This document shows, one piece after another, positions 35,044 through 44,347 of a DNA stretch of 64,000 nt; position 1 is the first letter of the stretch; each line of letters opens with the position of its first letter. The translations under genes and the position numbers were made by a program. This stretch comes from Pedobacter frigiditerrae. GTDB lineage: Bacteria; Bacteroidota; Bacteroidia; Sphingobacteriales; Sphingobacteriaceae. The stretch is taken from positions 124,001 through 188,000 of the forward strand of contig NZ_SJSK01000008.1 of the NCBI RefSeq assembly GCF_004331645.1, given 5' to 3'. The notes beneath the pieces are model-generated. The model was not told the origin of the DNA. It did no database searches and saw nothing but the letters and a program-made list of their open reading frames with translations.

Positions 35044-36495
35044 TTAGTTATCCGTCATTAATTTGTTATATAATAATTCTGTCTGTGAAATAGGAAAAAT
35101 ATATCTTCTATCGGTTGATGGAACTGAAGATACGGTTCCTTTTGCAGGAAGGTCTAAACCTAGTCTCAATAAATCTGGACTTCTTAACCCTTCTCCAAGC
35201 AACTCAATATTTCTCTCTTTTAAGAATGCGGTGGCAAGATCTGCAGATGTTGGAAAATCTACAGCTGTAAAAGTAGTTGTTGCATCAGAACGCTGCCTAA
35301 CTGCATTTAACAGACTAATTGCCCTAGCATCAACTGTGTTAGTGCTTCTTGTAATGGCCTCACCCAAGCTTAGCAAAACCTCTGCATAACGAATAATCGG
35401 CACATAATCTATGTAAGGCGATGGTGTTGCAAACTTACCCATCAGCTTACTAGGCACACCACTTATTGTAGCCGTACCTATTAATGTCCTTCTAGTGTCC
35501 GTTGCCTTCCAACCTGCATCGGCAATAATACCAGCATCATTTAATTTAAACTCTCTAACCGAGAAAAAATAAGAACCTAATGCCGTTTGACCACCAACAA
35601 CATCAGTAGTTGCATTCATAGGTGATGACATAATTGATTCTGTAGTGGTATATGGCGTTTTGAACACATTAGCCACATTAGCCTGTAGTGCATTGGCAAC
35701 ACCTGATGTTGCGGTAAACGGAGCTGCCGCACTTACAATCTTATTAGCTTCTGTAATTACGTCTGCGTAACGCTGCATACTTAAATACACCCTTGTTTTA
35801 AATGCGATTGCTGTATTCCTATGACCACGAATCGTGTTATCATATGCAGTAGTATAATTCAACGGCAAAGCTGTTTCGGCTTCATTTAGATCCTTTATAA
35901 TCTGTGCATAAACCTCTCCAACAGTATTTCTAGCTAAATCATAATTACCTGCAACAGAATTACCTTTTAATCTTAATGGAACTCCTGGTTTACTACCATT
36001 TCCATCCCAATATGGCCTAGCGTATAATTGCAATAAACTATAATAACTAATTGCTCTTACCAATTTTGCTTCCGCAACATAATTGGCCGCCAATGCTGGC
36101 CCCACTGTTGCAGCGCCACCAGCAGCCATACCATCTATAAATAAATTACACCTGTTAATTACTGAGTAAGCGGCACCCCATAACCCTGTTACTTCTTGTG
36201 CATTATTAGAAGTTGTAAAATTCCATACCTGATAAGCTGTTACGGCATTTGTTGTTAGGTTAATATAATTATCTGCCCTTACTTCGTTGTAAACGATGTA
36301 TCTACCACCATAAAAATCACCCGCCTTTAACCCTGAGTACATTCCGAGTACCTGGGCTTTTACCCTATCTGGCGTGCTAAAAGAAAATTCAAAGGAAACG
36401 GCATTAACCGATTCTGGATTTAATTTCGACTCCTTTCTGCATGATGTAGCTATAAGAGCTAGCAATGCAAGTGTATATATTATTTTTCTTTTCAT
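35044..36495 (-). CDS. SusD/RagB-family outer-membrane lipoprotein
   Basis: The protein is 483 residues from MKRKIIYTLALLALIATSC, with lipobox cysteine C19; an ATG nine bases upstream is also possible. SusD proteins form the lid of the SusC transporter and bind glycans or other nutrients at the cell surface. Family features are seen: helical TPR-like segments (AVNRCNLF-type region as INRCNLFIDGM), VAEAKLVRAISYYSLLQLYARPYW and the C-terminal FLKERNIELLGEGLRSPDLLRLG. The SusC gene ends 10 bases upstream, so they form one operon. No glycosidase or sulfatase is next to the pair, so the substrate is unknown. Confidence 0.93.
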   Translation of the reverse strand: MKRKIIYTLALLALIATSCRKESKLNPESVNAVSFEFSFSTPDRVKAQVLGMYSGLKAGDFYGGRYIVYNEVRADNYINLTTNAVTAYQVWNFTTSNNAQEVTGLWGAAYSVINRCNLFIDGMAAGGAATVGPALAANYVAEAKLVRAISYYSLLQLYARPYWDGNGSKPGVPLRLKGNSVAGNYDLARNTVGEVYAQIIKDLNEAETALPLNYTTAYDNTIRGHRNTAIAFKTRVYLSMQRYADVITEANKIVSAAAPFTATSGVANALQANVANVFKTPYTTTESIMSSPMNATTDVVGGQTALGSYFFSVREFKLNDAGIIADAGWKATDTRRTLIGTATISGVPSKLMGKFATPSPYIDYVPIIRYAEVLLSLGEAITRSTNTVDARAISLLNAVRQRSDATTTFTAVDFPTSADLATAFLKERNIELLGEGLRSPDLLRLGLDLPAKGTVSSVPSTDRRYIFPISQTELLYNKLMTDN

Positions 36496-36505
36496 GTTAA
36501 TCATC

Positions 36506-39500
36506 TTAAAATTTGAAATTTAATCCTGCAGTAAACACTCTTGCACTTGCTACTGAGTTACGCTCAACACCTTGAGAACCATTAGAACCACCATTTGATG
36601 AAACTTCAGGGTCAGTACCATTGTATTTGGTAAGGATGAGTAAATTTTGTCCACTTACAAATACCCTTGCAGAAGCAATCTTCATTTTAGTAAGAAAGCT
36701 ACCCGGAACAGTATAACCAATCGAGATATCCCTCAACTTAATAAAATCCCCCTTATAAACATTTATATCAAGAGGCACAGCAGAACCGTTAGACATATTA
36801 TCTCCCGCTACCACTCTTGGCACTGAGGTAATCTGACCTGGAGTAGTCCACCTATTTAAGATATCTACAGAGTTATTCCAAAAACGTTGGTCCATAATTG
36901 ACGCTTGAGTTCCATTATAAATATAAAATCCTGCTTGATAGGTGATGGTTAAACTCAAATCAATATTCTTGTACTTGAAGTTATTGTTAAAACCACCATA
37001 GAATTTAGGCTGAGAGTTACCATAGATTTGTTGATCTTGAGAAGTAATACCAGGAGCGATAGACCCATCTTCATATTTCCAGCGGCTTGCCACAGGTGAG
37101 GCATGATCATAAAGCATTTTTCTGCCTGTAGAACCGCTAACATAGATTCTTCTTCCAGTTGCAGGGTCAACACCAGCAGTAGTTACAACATAAATCATTC
37201 CTAGCGACGTTCCAACTCTTGATATATTGGCAGTTTCTAACCCTGATGTTGTTGAAGTAAATTGAGTTATTGTTGGCGTAAGTGATTCAATTACGTTTTT
37301 ATTATAGGTAAAGTTAAAAGATGACGACCAGCTAAAATTCTTAGTCGTTATTGCCTGCGCATTTGCAGTAAACTCATAACCTTTATTGTACATAGAACCA
37401 ATGTTAGTTTGTGGAGAATTTGGCAAACCAGCTGATGGAGCTTGAGGAACATTGTATATCAATCCATCGATATCATTTTTATAATAAGCCAATTCGAAGG
37501 TAATCCTGTCTTTTAAGATACCAAAATTTACACCTACATCTAATTTCTTACTAGTCTCCCAACCTATCTCAGAATTACCAGCCTGACTAAAGTTTAATGT
37601 TGGCGCACCTCCAAATAAACCTGGGCTATAGTAAGAATTTGGAGCTAAATTGCCTAAACCGGCAAAGTTACCAACTTCACCATAGCTACCTCTTAATTTA
37701 AAACTGCTAAAAACTTTACCAATTTTGCCATTTTTCCAAAAATCCTCCTGAGCTAACTCATACCCTAACCCAAAACTGTAAAATGTACCAGCCTTTTTAT
37801 CAGGACCAAATGCAGAATACTCATCTTGTCGTAAAGTACCATTAACTATATATTTCTTTTTATAATCATAGTTTAAACGACCAAAAAATGAAACTAAATA
37901 GTTTTCTCCAAAACCTCCAGTATTAGAAAATTGGGTGTAACCAGCAGTGAAATCATTAAAAGCTAAATCAGAAAGTCCAGACCTACCAGCACCAAACGAC
38001 GTATTTACAGTAGTTTGTTGTTCTGTACCTAATAGTAAAGAAAAGGTATGATCGTTATTAAAAGTTTTATCTGCTTGCGCTGTAGTTGTCCAAACTGAAC
38101 GTTTATTCTGACTGTAACTCATACCCGCAGAGCCTAATGCTGCAAAACCATCACCATTTACAGGGTTTGCAAAGGTATCATTGGTAGAATATAGATAATC
38201 TATGCCATAAACGCTCCTTAATGTAACCATTGGAATTGGTCTATACTGCACAAATGCATTCGATTGAACTCTATTCAAATAGTTGTAAGATCTATCCAAA
38301 TCAATTTGAACAACAGGATTATAGAAGCCAACCTGACTGACCTTATTATTCATGATACCTAAGTTATTTCCGCTTAAGTTATAACCACCAGCATTTGAAT
38401 AAGGTGAAACGTTAGGAGAATTAACTAAAGCAACACGACCAAGACCTGCAGTAGAAAATGCCTGACCATCTAGAGAGCCTGAACTAATAACAGCCAGGTT
38501 GTCTTCATTAGCATATTGCAATTTAGCACCTACACTTAATGTTTTGCTTATTTTATGATCAATATTAAAAAGCACACCTAATCTTTTATAGTCATTTTTT
38601 ACAATTATACCTTGTTGATTGGTGTAGTTAAGCGACATGTAATAATTAGTAGACTCTGACCCACCAGAAACACTTAGTGAACTACTGTAAGAAACTCCTT
38701 GACGATAAGCATAGTCATACCAATTTGTATTGATTGGATTGCCATCCGGGCCATTAGTTAAGGCATAAGCATTAGTAGCGGCATTAAAAGTGCCCGCATT
38801 CCTTAGCCCTTCATTTTTCATGTCGGTATATTGATAAGCATCCATCATATCTGGCAATCTTTGCACATTCGCAATACCCGTCCAACCATCATAAGTAACT
38901 GTCGCTTTTCCAGTTCTTCCTCTTTTAGTTGTAATTACAACTACACCATTAGCCGCTCTACTACCATAAATTGCAGTTGCTGCAGCATCTTTTAATATGT
39001 CAATGGTTTCAATATCCTGGGGATTGATACTTGACAGCGCATTACCCGCTGCATTGCTCCCACTCACATCTCCCGTAAAAGACGCAACACCGTCAACAAT
39101 AATTAACGGGTAAGAGCTTAATGAGATTGAGTTTGTACCTCGAATACGAAATACAGGAGGATTGTTAAGCACACCATTTGGTATTGATATTTGAACACCA
39201 GCTGCTTTACCTCCTAAGGCTTGATCAAAACTTTGAACAGGCCTATTTGCAATTTGGTTGCCTCTAATTGAAACAACAGAACCAACCAAGTCACTTTTCT
39301 TAACTGTCCCATAGCCAGTTACAACAACATCACTTAATGTGCTTGTATCTTCTTCTAATGTCACATTAATTGTACCTGAGGTAATAGTTAAAGTTTTACT
39401 TACATAACCTAAGAAACGAAATGCAAGCAATGTAGTATTATTAGGAACTGTAATAGAATAAACACCATCTTCATTGGTTTGAGTGGCAATTCTAGTACCT

Positions 39501-39634
39501 GGAACAGTAACGGAAACTCCTGGAAGGGGAAGCCCTCCTTTTTCTGTAATCTTTCCAGTAATAGTCTTCTGTTGTGCATTTACCGATGCACTCAGCAAAA
39601 TTAGAAGGAACAAAACGAGTAGTTTTTCTTTCAT
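36506..39634 (-). CDS. SusC/RagA-type TonB-dependent outer-membrane transporter
   Basis: The 1042-residue protein has a signal peptide (MKEKLLVLFLLILLSASVNAQ) and a carboxypeptidase-like N-terminal domain (ITGKITEKGGLPLPGVSVTV, about 25-95). The TonB-box region VVVTGYGTVKKSDL and a plug domain with DILKDAAATAIYGSRAANGVV follow, then a 22-strand barrel ending GLNFKF. It imports a bound nutrient in concert with the SusD lid. The long AT-rich upstream region holds two perfect palindromes (39782-39827 and 39950-39988). No sigma/anti-sigma regulator gene is adjacent. Confidence 0.95.
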   Translation of the reverse strand: MKEKLLVLFLLILLSASVNAQQKTITGKITEKGGLPLPGVSVTVPGTRIATQTNEDGVYSITVPNNTTLLAFRFLGYVSKTLTITSGTINVTLEEDTSTLSDVVVTGYGTVKKSDLVGSVVSIRGNQIANRPVQSFDQALGGKAAGVQISIPNGVLNNPPVFRIRGTNSISLSSYPLIIVDGVASFTGDVSGSNAAGNALSSINPQDIETIDILKDAAATAIYGSRAANGVVVITTKRGRTGKATVTYDGWTGIANVQRLPDMMDAYQYTDMKNEGLRNAGTFNAATNAYALTNGPDGNPINTNWYDYAYRQGVSYSSSLSVSGGSESTNYYMSLNYTNQQGIIVKNDYKRLGVLFNIDHKISKTLSVGAKLQYANEDNLAVISSGSLDGQAFSTAGLGRVALVNSPNVSPYSNAGGYNLSGNNLGIMNNKVSQVGFYNPVVQIDLDRSYNYLNRVQSNAFVQYRPIPMVTLRSVYGIDYLYSTNDTFANPVNGDGFAALGSAGMSYSQNKRSVWTTTAQADKTFNNDHTFSLLLGTEQQTTVNTSFGAGRSGLSDLAFNDFTAGYTQFSNTGGFGENYLVSFFGRLNYDYKKKYIVNGTLRQDEYSAFGPDKKAGTFYSFGLGYELAQEDFWKNGKIGKVFSSFKLRGSYGEVGNFAGLGNLAPNSYYSPGLFGGAPTLNFSQAGNSEIGWETSKKLDVGVNFGILKDRITFELAYYKNDIDGLIYNVPQAPSAGLPNSPQTNIGSMYNKGYEFTANAQAITTKNFSWSSSFNFTYNKNVIESLTPTITQFTSTTSGLETANISRVGTSLGMIYVVTTAGVDPATGRRIYVSGSTGRKMLYDHASPVASRWKYEDGSIAPGITSQDQQIYGNSQPKFYGGFNNNFKYKNIDLSLTITYQAGFYIYNGTQASIMDQRFWNNSVDILNRWTTPGQITSVPRVVAGDNMSNGSAVPLDINVYKGDFIKLRDISIGYTVPGSFLTKMKIASARVFVSGQNLLILTKYNGTDPEVSSNGGSNGSQGVERNSVASARVFTAGLNFKF

Positions 39635-39781
39635 ACTTTTAGTTTTTAGGGTTAATGATTAATTATTATTGAGAAAATTTATTCTACATAAGCAAATCAG
39701 AAAGCAAAAAACGCGAATGAAATTTTTGGCAATTAAAACCTGCCTTATTTTTCCATATAGATAAATTATAAGGAAAAATAA

Positions 39782-39827
39782 ATTGTTTTTTTCTCCAAAA
39801 AACATATTTTTTGGAGAAAAAAACAAT
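39782..39827. repeat. Perfect 21-bp palindrome, 4-base loop
   Basis: The left arm 39782-39802 (ATTGTTTTTTTCTCCAAAAA plus A) is an exact reverse complement of 39807-39827, around CATA. It lies about 150 bases upstream of the SusC start. Confidence 0.85.
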
Positions 39828-39949
39828 AAAAATGAGATAATTAGTTTGTTTTAAGTTTTCGTAAAACCAAATTAGGTAAAAAAATGACTAAAACATTAAA
39901 ATTTAATATTTATTTACTTTTTTTTAATAAAAAAATAAAAAAAGCATAA

Positions 39950-39988
39950 TTTTTAGTGATTAAAAAACTGATTTTTAATCACTAAAAA
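39950..39988. repeat. Perfect 17-bp palindrome, 5-base loop
   Basis: TTTTTAGTGATTAAAAA (39950-39966) and TTTTTAATCACTAAAAA (39972-39988) pair exactly around ACTGA. Confidence 0.85.
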
Positions 39989-40213
39989 GAAAATTAACAA
40001 TAAAACACAATAATAAATATACTTATAACGCATAACACACTAATAAAATAGCAATTTAAAGAGTTTAAATAATATTTTTTATGGTTTTAAGTACAAAAAA
40101 AAAGAATTATTGTCATTTGGTAATCTAGCTTTTTAATAGTGCATAAAATTTACCTTAACAACCAAATTAACTTAACAACTTTATGGTTTCAACATCACAC
40201 TATTACTACATAA

Positions 40214-40247
40214 GAAAGCCCTAACTTAAAAATAAGCTAGGGCCTTT
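40214..40247 (-). terminator. Terminator of the 302-residue lipoprotein gene
   Basis: On the minus strand AAAGGCCCTAGCTTA pairs with TAAGTTAGGGCTTT with one bulged base. It lies about 22 bases past the stop codon at 40269. Confidence 0.7.
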
Positions 40248-40268
40248 TATTTATTCTAAAACAAGAAT

Positions 40269-41177
40269 TTACAGATTGTTTAAATAGTTATCTATTGTAC
40301 TTTGAGTTGCCAATGACACAGGTATGTTTAAATTCAAATCTGCACTAACAGTAAAACTTGTTGCCCCGAAATAAATTTTATCGTTCATATCCACAGAAAT
40401 GATTACCAACTTACCTGCCATCCCAATCGGTAAAGAATTCAAATAAGATTGATGTTTGTTAACCGCCATAACAAAAGGCAAACCAATTACATTATTAAAA
40501 TTGTCGAAAATTAAATAGGCTCTTTGCTCTTTAATACTTGGAATGACGCCTGCATATATTGGACCAGCCGTAACTGTTGTTTTTGGATTTGGGTTACTGT
40601 AAAAGTAATCGCAGTTAACCCAGCCAAAATTAGGTAATGAAAATTGATAATAAGCAGGCGTTGTGAATACCCTTGCTTTTTGATTTAACATCCAAGTACT
40701 ATCCGATGCAGCTGTTGGTTTAAATTCAAATAAATCCATTGGTGCGGTACTTAACGTAGTAGGCACGTTAATATTTACTGTTGCAGCGGGATTTAATCTT
40801 AAAAGCTGACCGTTTTGAAGCGCTAAAATTTGAAACTCACCCCCTGACACTAAAAGCTGACCGTTAGATTCTGTAAATTTCCCAGACAATAAAATATCTC
40901 TTTTAGTTAATACTTCTTTTAAGGTAAGTTTTACATTTCCACTTACAGGATTTCCGATAGCATCTAAAAAAGCATTTGCAGGGAAATCTAATTTTATTCC
41001 CTTTGCCCCTGTAATTGTAAATGCCGTCCCTGCAACTCCATTAAAACTTTGGGTTGGAATTGAAAATTTAGAATTGAATTCGGCAAGACTTAAACCTTGA
41101 GATGAATTTGAACTGAAATCTTTTTTACAAGATGATAAACTAAATATTACTAATGCGATAAAGGTTAAATTTTTCAT
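40269..41177 (-). CDS. Bacteroidota lipoprotein of unknown function
   Basis: The 302-residue protein has a signal peptide ending SLSSC (C17) followed by KK. The mature part contains GTAFTITGAKGIKLDFPANA and GNPVSGNVKLTLKEVLTKRD, a beta-rich pattern found in many Bacteroidota surface lipoproteins. Later parts (FELPNFGWVNCD-type as FSLPNFGWVNCDYF) are also recurrent in that group. No enzymatic motif is seen. It has its own terminator, and the 592-base upstream gap shows no exact -7 box facing it. Confidence 0.72.
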   Translation of the reverse strand: MKNLTFIALVIFSLSSCKKDFSSNSSQGLSLAEFNSKFSIPTQSFNGVAGTAFTITGAKGIKLDFPANAFLDAIGNPVSGNVKLTLKEVLTKRDILLSGKFTESNGQLLVSGGEFQILALQNGQLLRLNPAATVNINVPTTLSTAPMDLFEFKPTAASDSTWMLNQKARVFTTPAYYQFSLPNFGWVNCDYFYSNPNPKTTVTAGPIYAGVIPSIKEQRAYLIFDNFNNVIGLPFVMAVNKHQSYLNSLPIGMAGKLVIISVDMNDKIYFGATSFTVSADLNLNIPVSLATQSTIDNYLNNL

Positions 41178-41770
41178 GATGATTATTTTTTGATAACGCT
41201 TACTCTATTTTGGCTTTTCTGCTTTCGCCTTTCGAGAGTATATCACCAGAATGAAATTTTGTTACCCCTGTTAGCTTATCATTTTATTCTCACCTTTATT
41301 TAAGTATCAAAATACACTGGACAGATTAGAAATCATCATATGCAACTTCTTCGTCTTTTATCCGAGCTAAGTTTGAGGCCGGTTCGTAGAAACCCCCATT
41401 TTAGAAAGGCTTATCCTAATGAGCTTAGAAGAAACACTAAAGGAACAACGAGTGAACGACAAAGGACAGGTGGATATAACGTGGAGTTAAGGCGCACTTG
41501 ACGTGGACTTAATGTGGACCGGGAGCTGATGAAATTTTAAAGGAATTTGAAGCTTTTATAAGCTTAGCCTTGAGGGGCGCAATAGCAATTGAAGATAAGA
41601 AAAATTTATAGAATAATTAACCAAGCCCTTCATTATTTAAAATTTATTATATGCATTTAGTTATTTAGCTACCTCAGCTCATCATTTACAATAACGACCT
41701 GCAATAGCCTCATGAAACTTTTGATCAGTTCGAATGTTACCAAAGGCAATCAATAATAAAGAAAATTGAC
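41178..41770. other. Intergenic region with imperfect GTGGA-containing repeats
   Basis: The stretch holds no convincing gene. Part of it (41383-41525) is GC-richer and contains three near-copies of the word (A/C)GTGGA(C/G): ACGTGGAGTTAAG, ACGTGGACTTAAT and ATGTGGACCGG (about 41479-41521). A 24-codon open end on the minus strand at 41682-41753 reads FGNIRTDQKFHEAIAGRYCK before a stop, but has no start. These may be remnants of decayed genes. Confidence 0.45.
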
Positions 41771-42352
41771 ATGAGAAAATTAATTATTCAAGAATGGCTG
41801 TCGATTGATGGCTATGCAGCTGATGAAAAAGGTTCAACTGATTTTTTTGGCTCGAATGAAATGAATGTTGATTCAGATCAAGATATTCTAGAAGGAATGG
41901 ATTCCATCGACACCATTTTATTAGGCGCAAGTACCTATAAATTATTTGTTGAATTTTGGCCAACACCACAAGCCGAAAAAGAAATTATAGCAAATCATTT
42001 AAATGAAACACCAAAAATTGTGTTTTCTAATTCATTAGTAAAAGTAGGGTGGGGAAAATGGGATAATGCTAAACTACAAAACGGAGATGCTGTTGACGAA
42101 GTTAAAAAGCTAAAACAACAAAATGGAAAAAACATGGTGCTTTGGGGAAGTTTATCACTGAGCAAATCTTTATTGAAGGCGAATTTAATTGATGAAATTG
42201 AAATTAGGACAGTTCCAATAATTTTAGGAAAAGGCTTAAGGCTTTTTGGGGAATCTGAGCAAATTGAATTTGAAACAGTAGCAACCAAAACATATAAGTC
42301 AGGAATGACGTTTGTGAAATATCGATTAAAACATTCACAAACATCACCTTAA
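41771..42352 (+). CDS. Dihydrofolate reductase-like (RibD C-terminal) family protein
   Basis: The 193-residue protein fits the RibD_C/DHFR fold: MRKLIIQEWLSIDGYAADEK (the phylum-wide first strand), DTILLGASTYKLFVEFWP, KIVFSNSL and the C-terminal VPIILGKGLRLFGE. The family includes pyrimidine deaminase-reductases and many uncharacterised NADPH-dependent reductases found singly in genomes. It is unlikely to be the genuine FolA. It converges on the acyl-CoA dehydrogenase gene with 12 bases between them. Confidence 0.85.
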   Translation: MRKLIIQEWLSIDGYAADEKGSTDFFGSNEMNVDSDQDILEGMDSIDTILLGASTYKLFVEFWPTPQAEKEIIANHLNETPKIVFSNSLVKVGWGKWDNAKLQNGDAVDEVKKLKQQNGKNMVLWGSLSLSKSLLKANLIDEIEIRTVPIILGKGLRLFGESEQIEFETVATKTYKSGMTFVKYRLKHSQTSP

Positions 42353-42364
42353 ATTTTAAGCTTA

Positions 42365-43516
42365 TTACTTTAGAATTTCTCTAGCGATTACTATTTTTTG
42401 GATTTCTGAAGTTCCCTCCCCTATTGTACATAATTTACTATCGCGATAGAATTTCTCTACTGGGAAATCTTTAGTATATCCATAACCGCCAAATATCTGT
42501 ACCGCTTCTGTAGCACATCTCACTGCAACTTCAGATGCATAATATTTTGCCATCGCAGATTCTTTTGTCATCGGCAAATGCCTGTTCTTTAAATCTGCAG
42601 CTTGACGGATTAACAGTTCAGCAGCTTCAATTTCTGTAGCCATATCTGCCAACTTAAAACTAATCCCTTGGAAACTAGAAATAGGCACTCCAAATTGATG
42701 ACGTTCTTTAGCATAACCAACAGCAGCGAGATAAGCACCTTTAGCAATGCCTAATGATAAGGCCGCAATAGAAATACGACCGCCATCTAAAACTTTCATT
42801 GCTTGTTTAAAGCCATCGCCTTCTACGCCTAATAAATTTTCTTTGGGTACACGGCAGTTATCAAAAATCATCTCTGTAGTTTCTGACGCACGCATACCTA
42901 GTTTGTTTTCTTTTTTACCAGCAGAGAAACCTGGTGTTCCTCGTTCTACAACAATTGCTGAAATTCCCTTCGCGCTACCTGCTTCACCAGTGCGAACCAT
43001 TACTACGGCTACATCTCCAGATTTACCATGGGTAATCCAATTTTTAGAGCCATTAATCACGTATTCATCACCTTCTAAAACTGCAGTGGTACGCATACGC
43101 AAGGCATCTGAGCCTGTATTTGCTTCTGTTAAGCCCCAAGCCCCAATCCATTCTGCCGTTGCTAATTTAGGCAACCATTTCATTTTTTGCTCTTCATTAC
43201 CAAAAGCGAGTATATGTCCGGTACAAAGTGAATTATGAGCTGCCAAAGAAAGCCCAATTGAGCCACATACTTTAGAAACTTCTACAATAACATCAACATA
43301 TTCTTGATAACCGAAGCCAGAGCCTCCGTAAATTTCTGGCACTAAAACGCCCATCAAACCGAGGTCGCCTAGTTGTTTAAAAATTTCTATTGGAAAATGT
43401 TGCACTTCATCCCACTCCATTACGTTTGGACGGATGTGTTTTTCAGCGAAATCGCTGACCATTTGTTTAATGATTTCTTGATTTTCGGCTACTTCAAAGC
43501 TAAAGCCTGTGTTCAT
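42365..43516 (-). CDS. Acyl-CoA dehydrogenase
   Basis: The protein is 383 residues from MNTGFSFEVAENQEI; an earlier ATG at 43555 would add 13 residues that overlap an inverted repeat. It is the flavoenzyme of the first beta-oxidation step or of short/branched acyl-CoA breakdown. Motifs are GAWGLTEANTGSDA and YVINGSKNWITHG around the FAD/substrate site, RHQFGVPISSFQGISFKLADM and the catalytic Glu in TIGEGTSEIQKIVIAREIL. Chain-length preference cannot be read. A 14-bp perfect inverted repeat lies directly upstream, 18 bases before the start. Confidence 0.94.
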   Translation of the reverse strand: MNTGFSFEVAENQEIIKQMVSDFAEKHIRPNVMEWDEVQHFPIEIFKQLGDLGLMGVLVPEIYGGSGFGYQEYVDVIVEVSKVCGSIGLSLAAHNSLCTGHILAFGNEEQKMKWLPKLATAEWIGAWGLTEANTGSDALRMRTTAVLEGDEYVINGSKNWITHGKSGDVAVVMVRTGEAGSAKGISAIVVERGTPGFSAGKKENKLGMRASETTEMIFDNCRVPKENLLGVEGDGFKQAMKVLDGGRISIAALSLGIAKGAYLAAVGYAKERHQFGVPISSFQGISFKLADMATEIEAAELLIRQAADLKNRHLPMTKESAMAKYYASEVAVRCATEAVQIFGGYGYTKDFPVEKFYRDSKLCTIGEGTSEIQKIVIAREILK

Positions 43517-43533
43517 ACGGTAGGGTTTAAAAA

Positions 43534-43584
43534 AAGAAAAGTTTAAACACAACACCTTTTTGTGTTCGCATTTAAACTTTTCTT
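43534..43584. promoter_or_regulatory. 14-bp perfect inverted repeat before the acyl-CoA dehydrogenase
   Basis: AAGAAAAGTTTAAA (43534-43547) and TTTAAACTTTTCTT (43571-43584) are exact reverse complements. An inner AACAC/GTGTT pairing surrounds CTTTTT. It may be an operator or a leader hairpin. Confidence 0.6.
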
Positions 43585-43818
43585 AAGATTTATATTTGGT
43601 TTAGAACAATGATAAACAAATTATATAACACTAGCAAGATATTTTTTAGCCATATTAAGTAGAATGTTTTGGTATTTGGTTCATTAACTCAATCAACTTC
43701 TTATTTTGAAAGAAAACCAGTATAAATTATAAGGAAATTTATTTTAAAATATTTTATGCTAGATAGTTGTAACGGTAATAAAATTGCGTTTTTTACACTA
43801 AGGTAGTTTTCTAACGCA

Positions 43819-44346
43819 TTAATAACTTACCAAGGAAAATGTATTTGGACTGAAGAGGTTTAATCTATCCTTACCGTTTAAAAAATCTAAGCTAATTAAG
43901 AAAGAATACGCTACAACATTTGCCTGTAACTGGTTTACCAATTTAGAAGCAGCAACTACCGTACCTCCTGTTGCCAATAAATCATCATGAATTAAAACAT
44001 TTTGCCCGGCAGTAAAGGCATCCTCATGAACCTCTAAAGTAGCACTGCCATATTCTAAATCGTAAGATTGTTGTATGGTTTTGTAAGGTAACTTTCCCGC
44101 TTTACGTATGGGAACAAACGGAACATCTAGAACTTGTGCCAAGGCTAAACCAAATAAAAAGCCACGACTTTCTATACCTGCAACAACATCTATTTTTACA
44201 CCTTTTAATTGGTCGGCTAGCGCTTTAGTAATTTCCGCACATAAAGCAGCATCTTTTAGTACCGGAGTAATGTCTTTAAAAATAATTCCTGGTTTTGGGA
44301 AATCGGCAACATCACGTAAAGTTTGTTTAATTCTGGTTTCGAGCAT
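43819..44346 (-). CDS. apt: Adenine phosphoribosyltransferase
   Basis: The 175-residue enzyme salvages adenine to AMP with PRPP. The signature is KDITPVLKDAALCAEIT at the N-terminus, GIESRGFLFGLALAQVL and PFVPIRKAGKLP, and the PRPP loop VLIHDDLLATGGTVVAASKLV. It follows the HhH gene with one base between stop and start, so they are co-transcribed. Confidence 0.97.
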   Translation of the reverse strand: MLETRIKQTLRDVADFPKPGIIFKDITPVLKDAALCAEITKALADQLKGVKIDVVAGIESRGFLFGLALAQVLDVPFVPIRKAGKLPYKTIQQSYDLEYGSATLEVHEDAFTAGQNVLIHDDLLATGGTVVAASKLVNQLQANVVAYSFLISLDFLNGKDRLNLFSPNTFSLVSY

Positions 44347-44347
44347 T

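Larger units (their letters stand above)
39635..40268. other. AT-rich intergenic region upstream of SusC
   Basis: The 634 bases hold no gene. I see a 21-bp perfect palindrome at 39782-39827, a 17-bp perfect palindrome at 39950-39988, and the terminator of the next gene at 40214-40247. The rest is homopolymer-rich. No exact TAnnTTTG box facing SusC was found. Confidence 0.7.

Noticed and set aside
41682..41753. Minus-strand open end reading FGNIRTDQKFHEAIAGRYCK
   Set aside because: It has no start codon or upstream conservation that I can see and overlaps the promoter region of the next gene. It is mentioned only as a possible gene remnant.
43590..43602. Plus-strand TATATTTG near 43592
   Set aside because: The -7 box points toward no plus-strand gene, so it is probably chance in AT-rich DNA.
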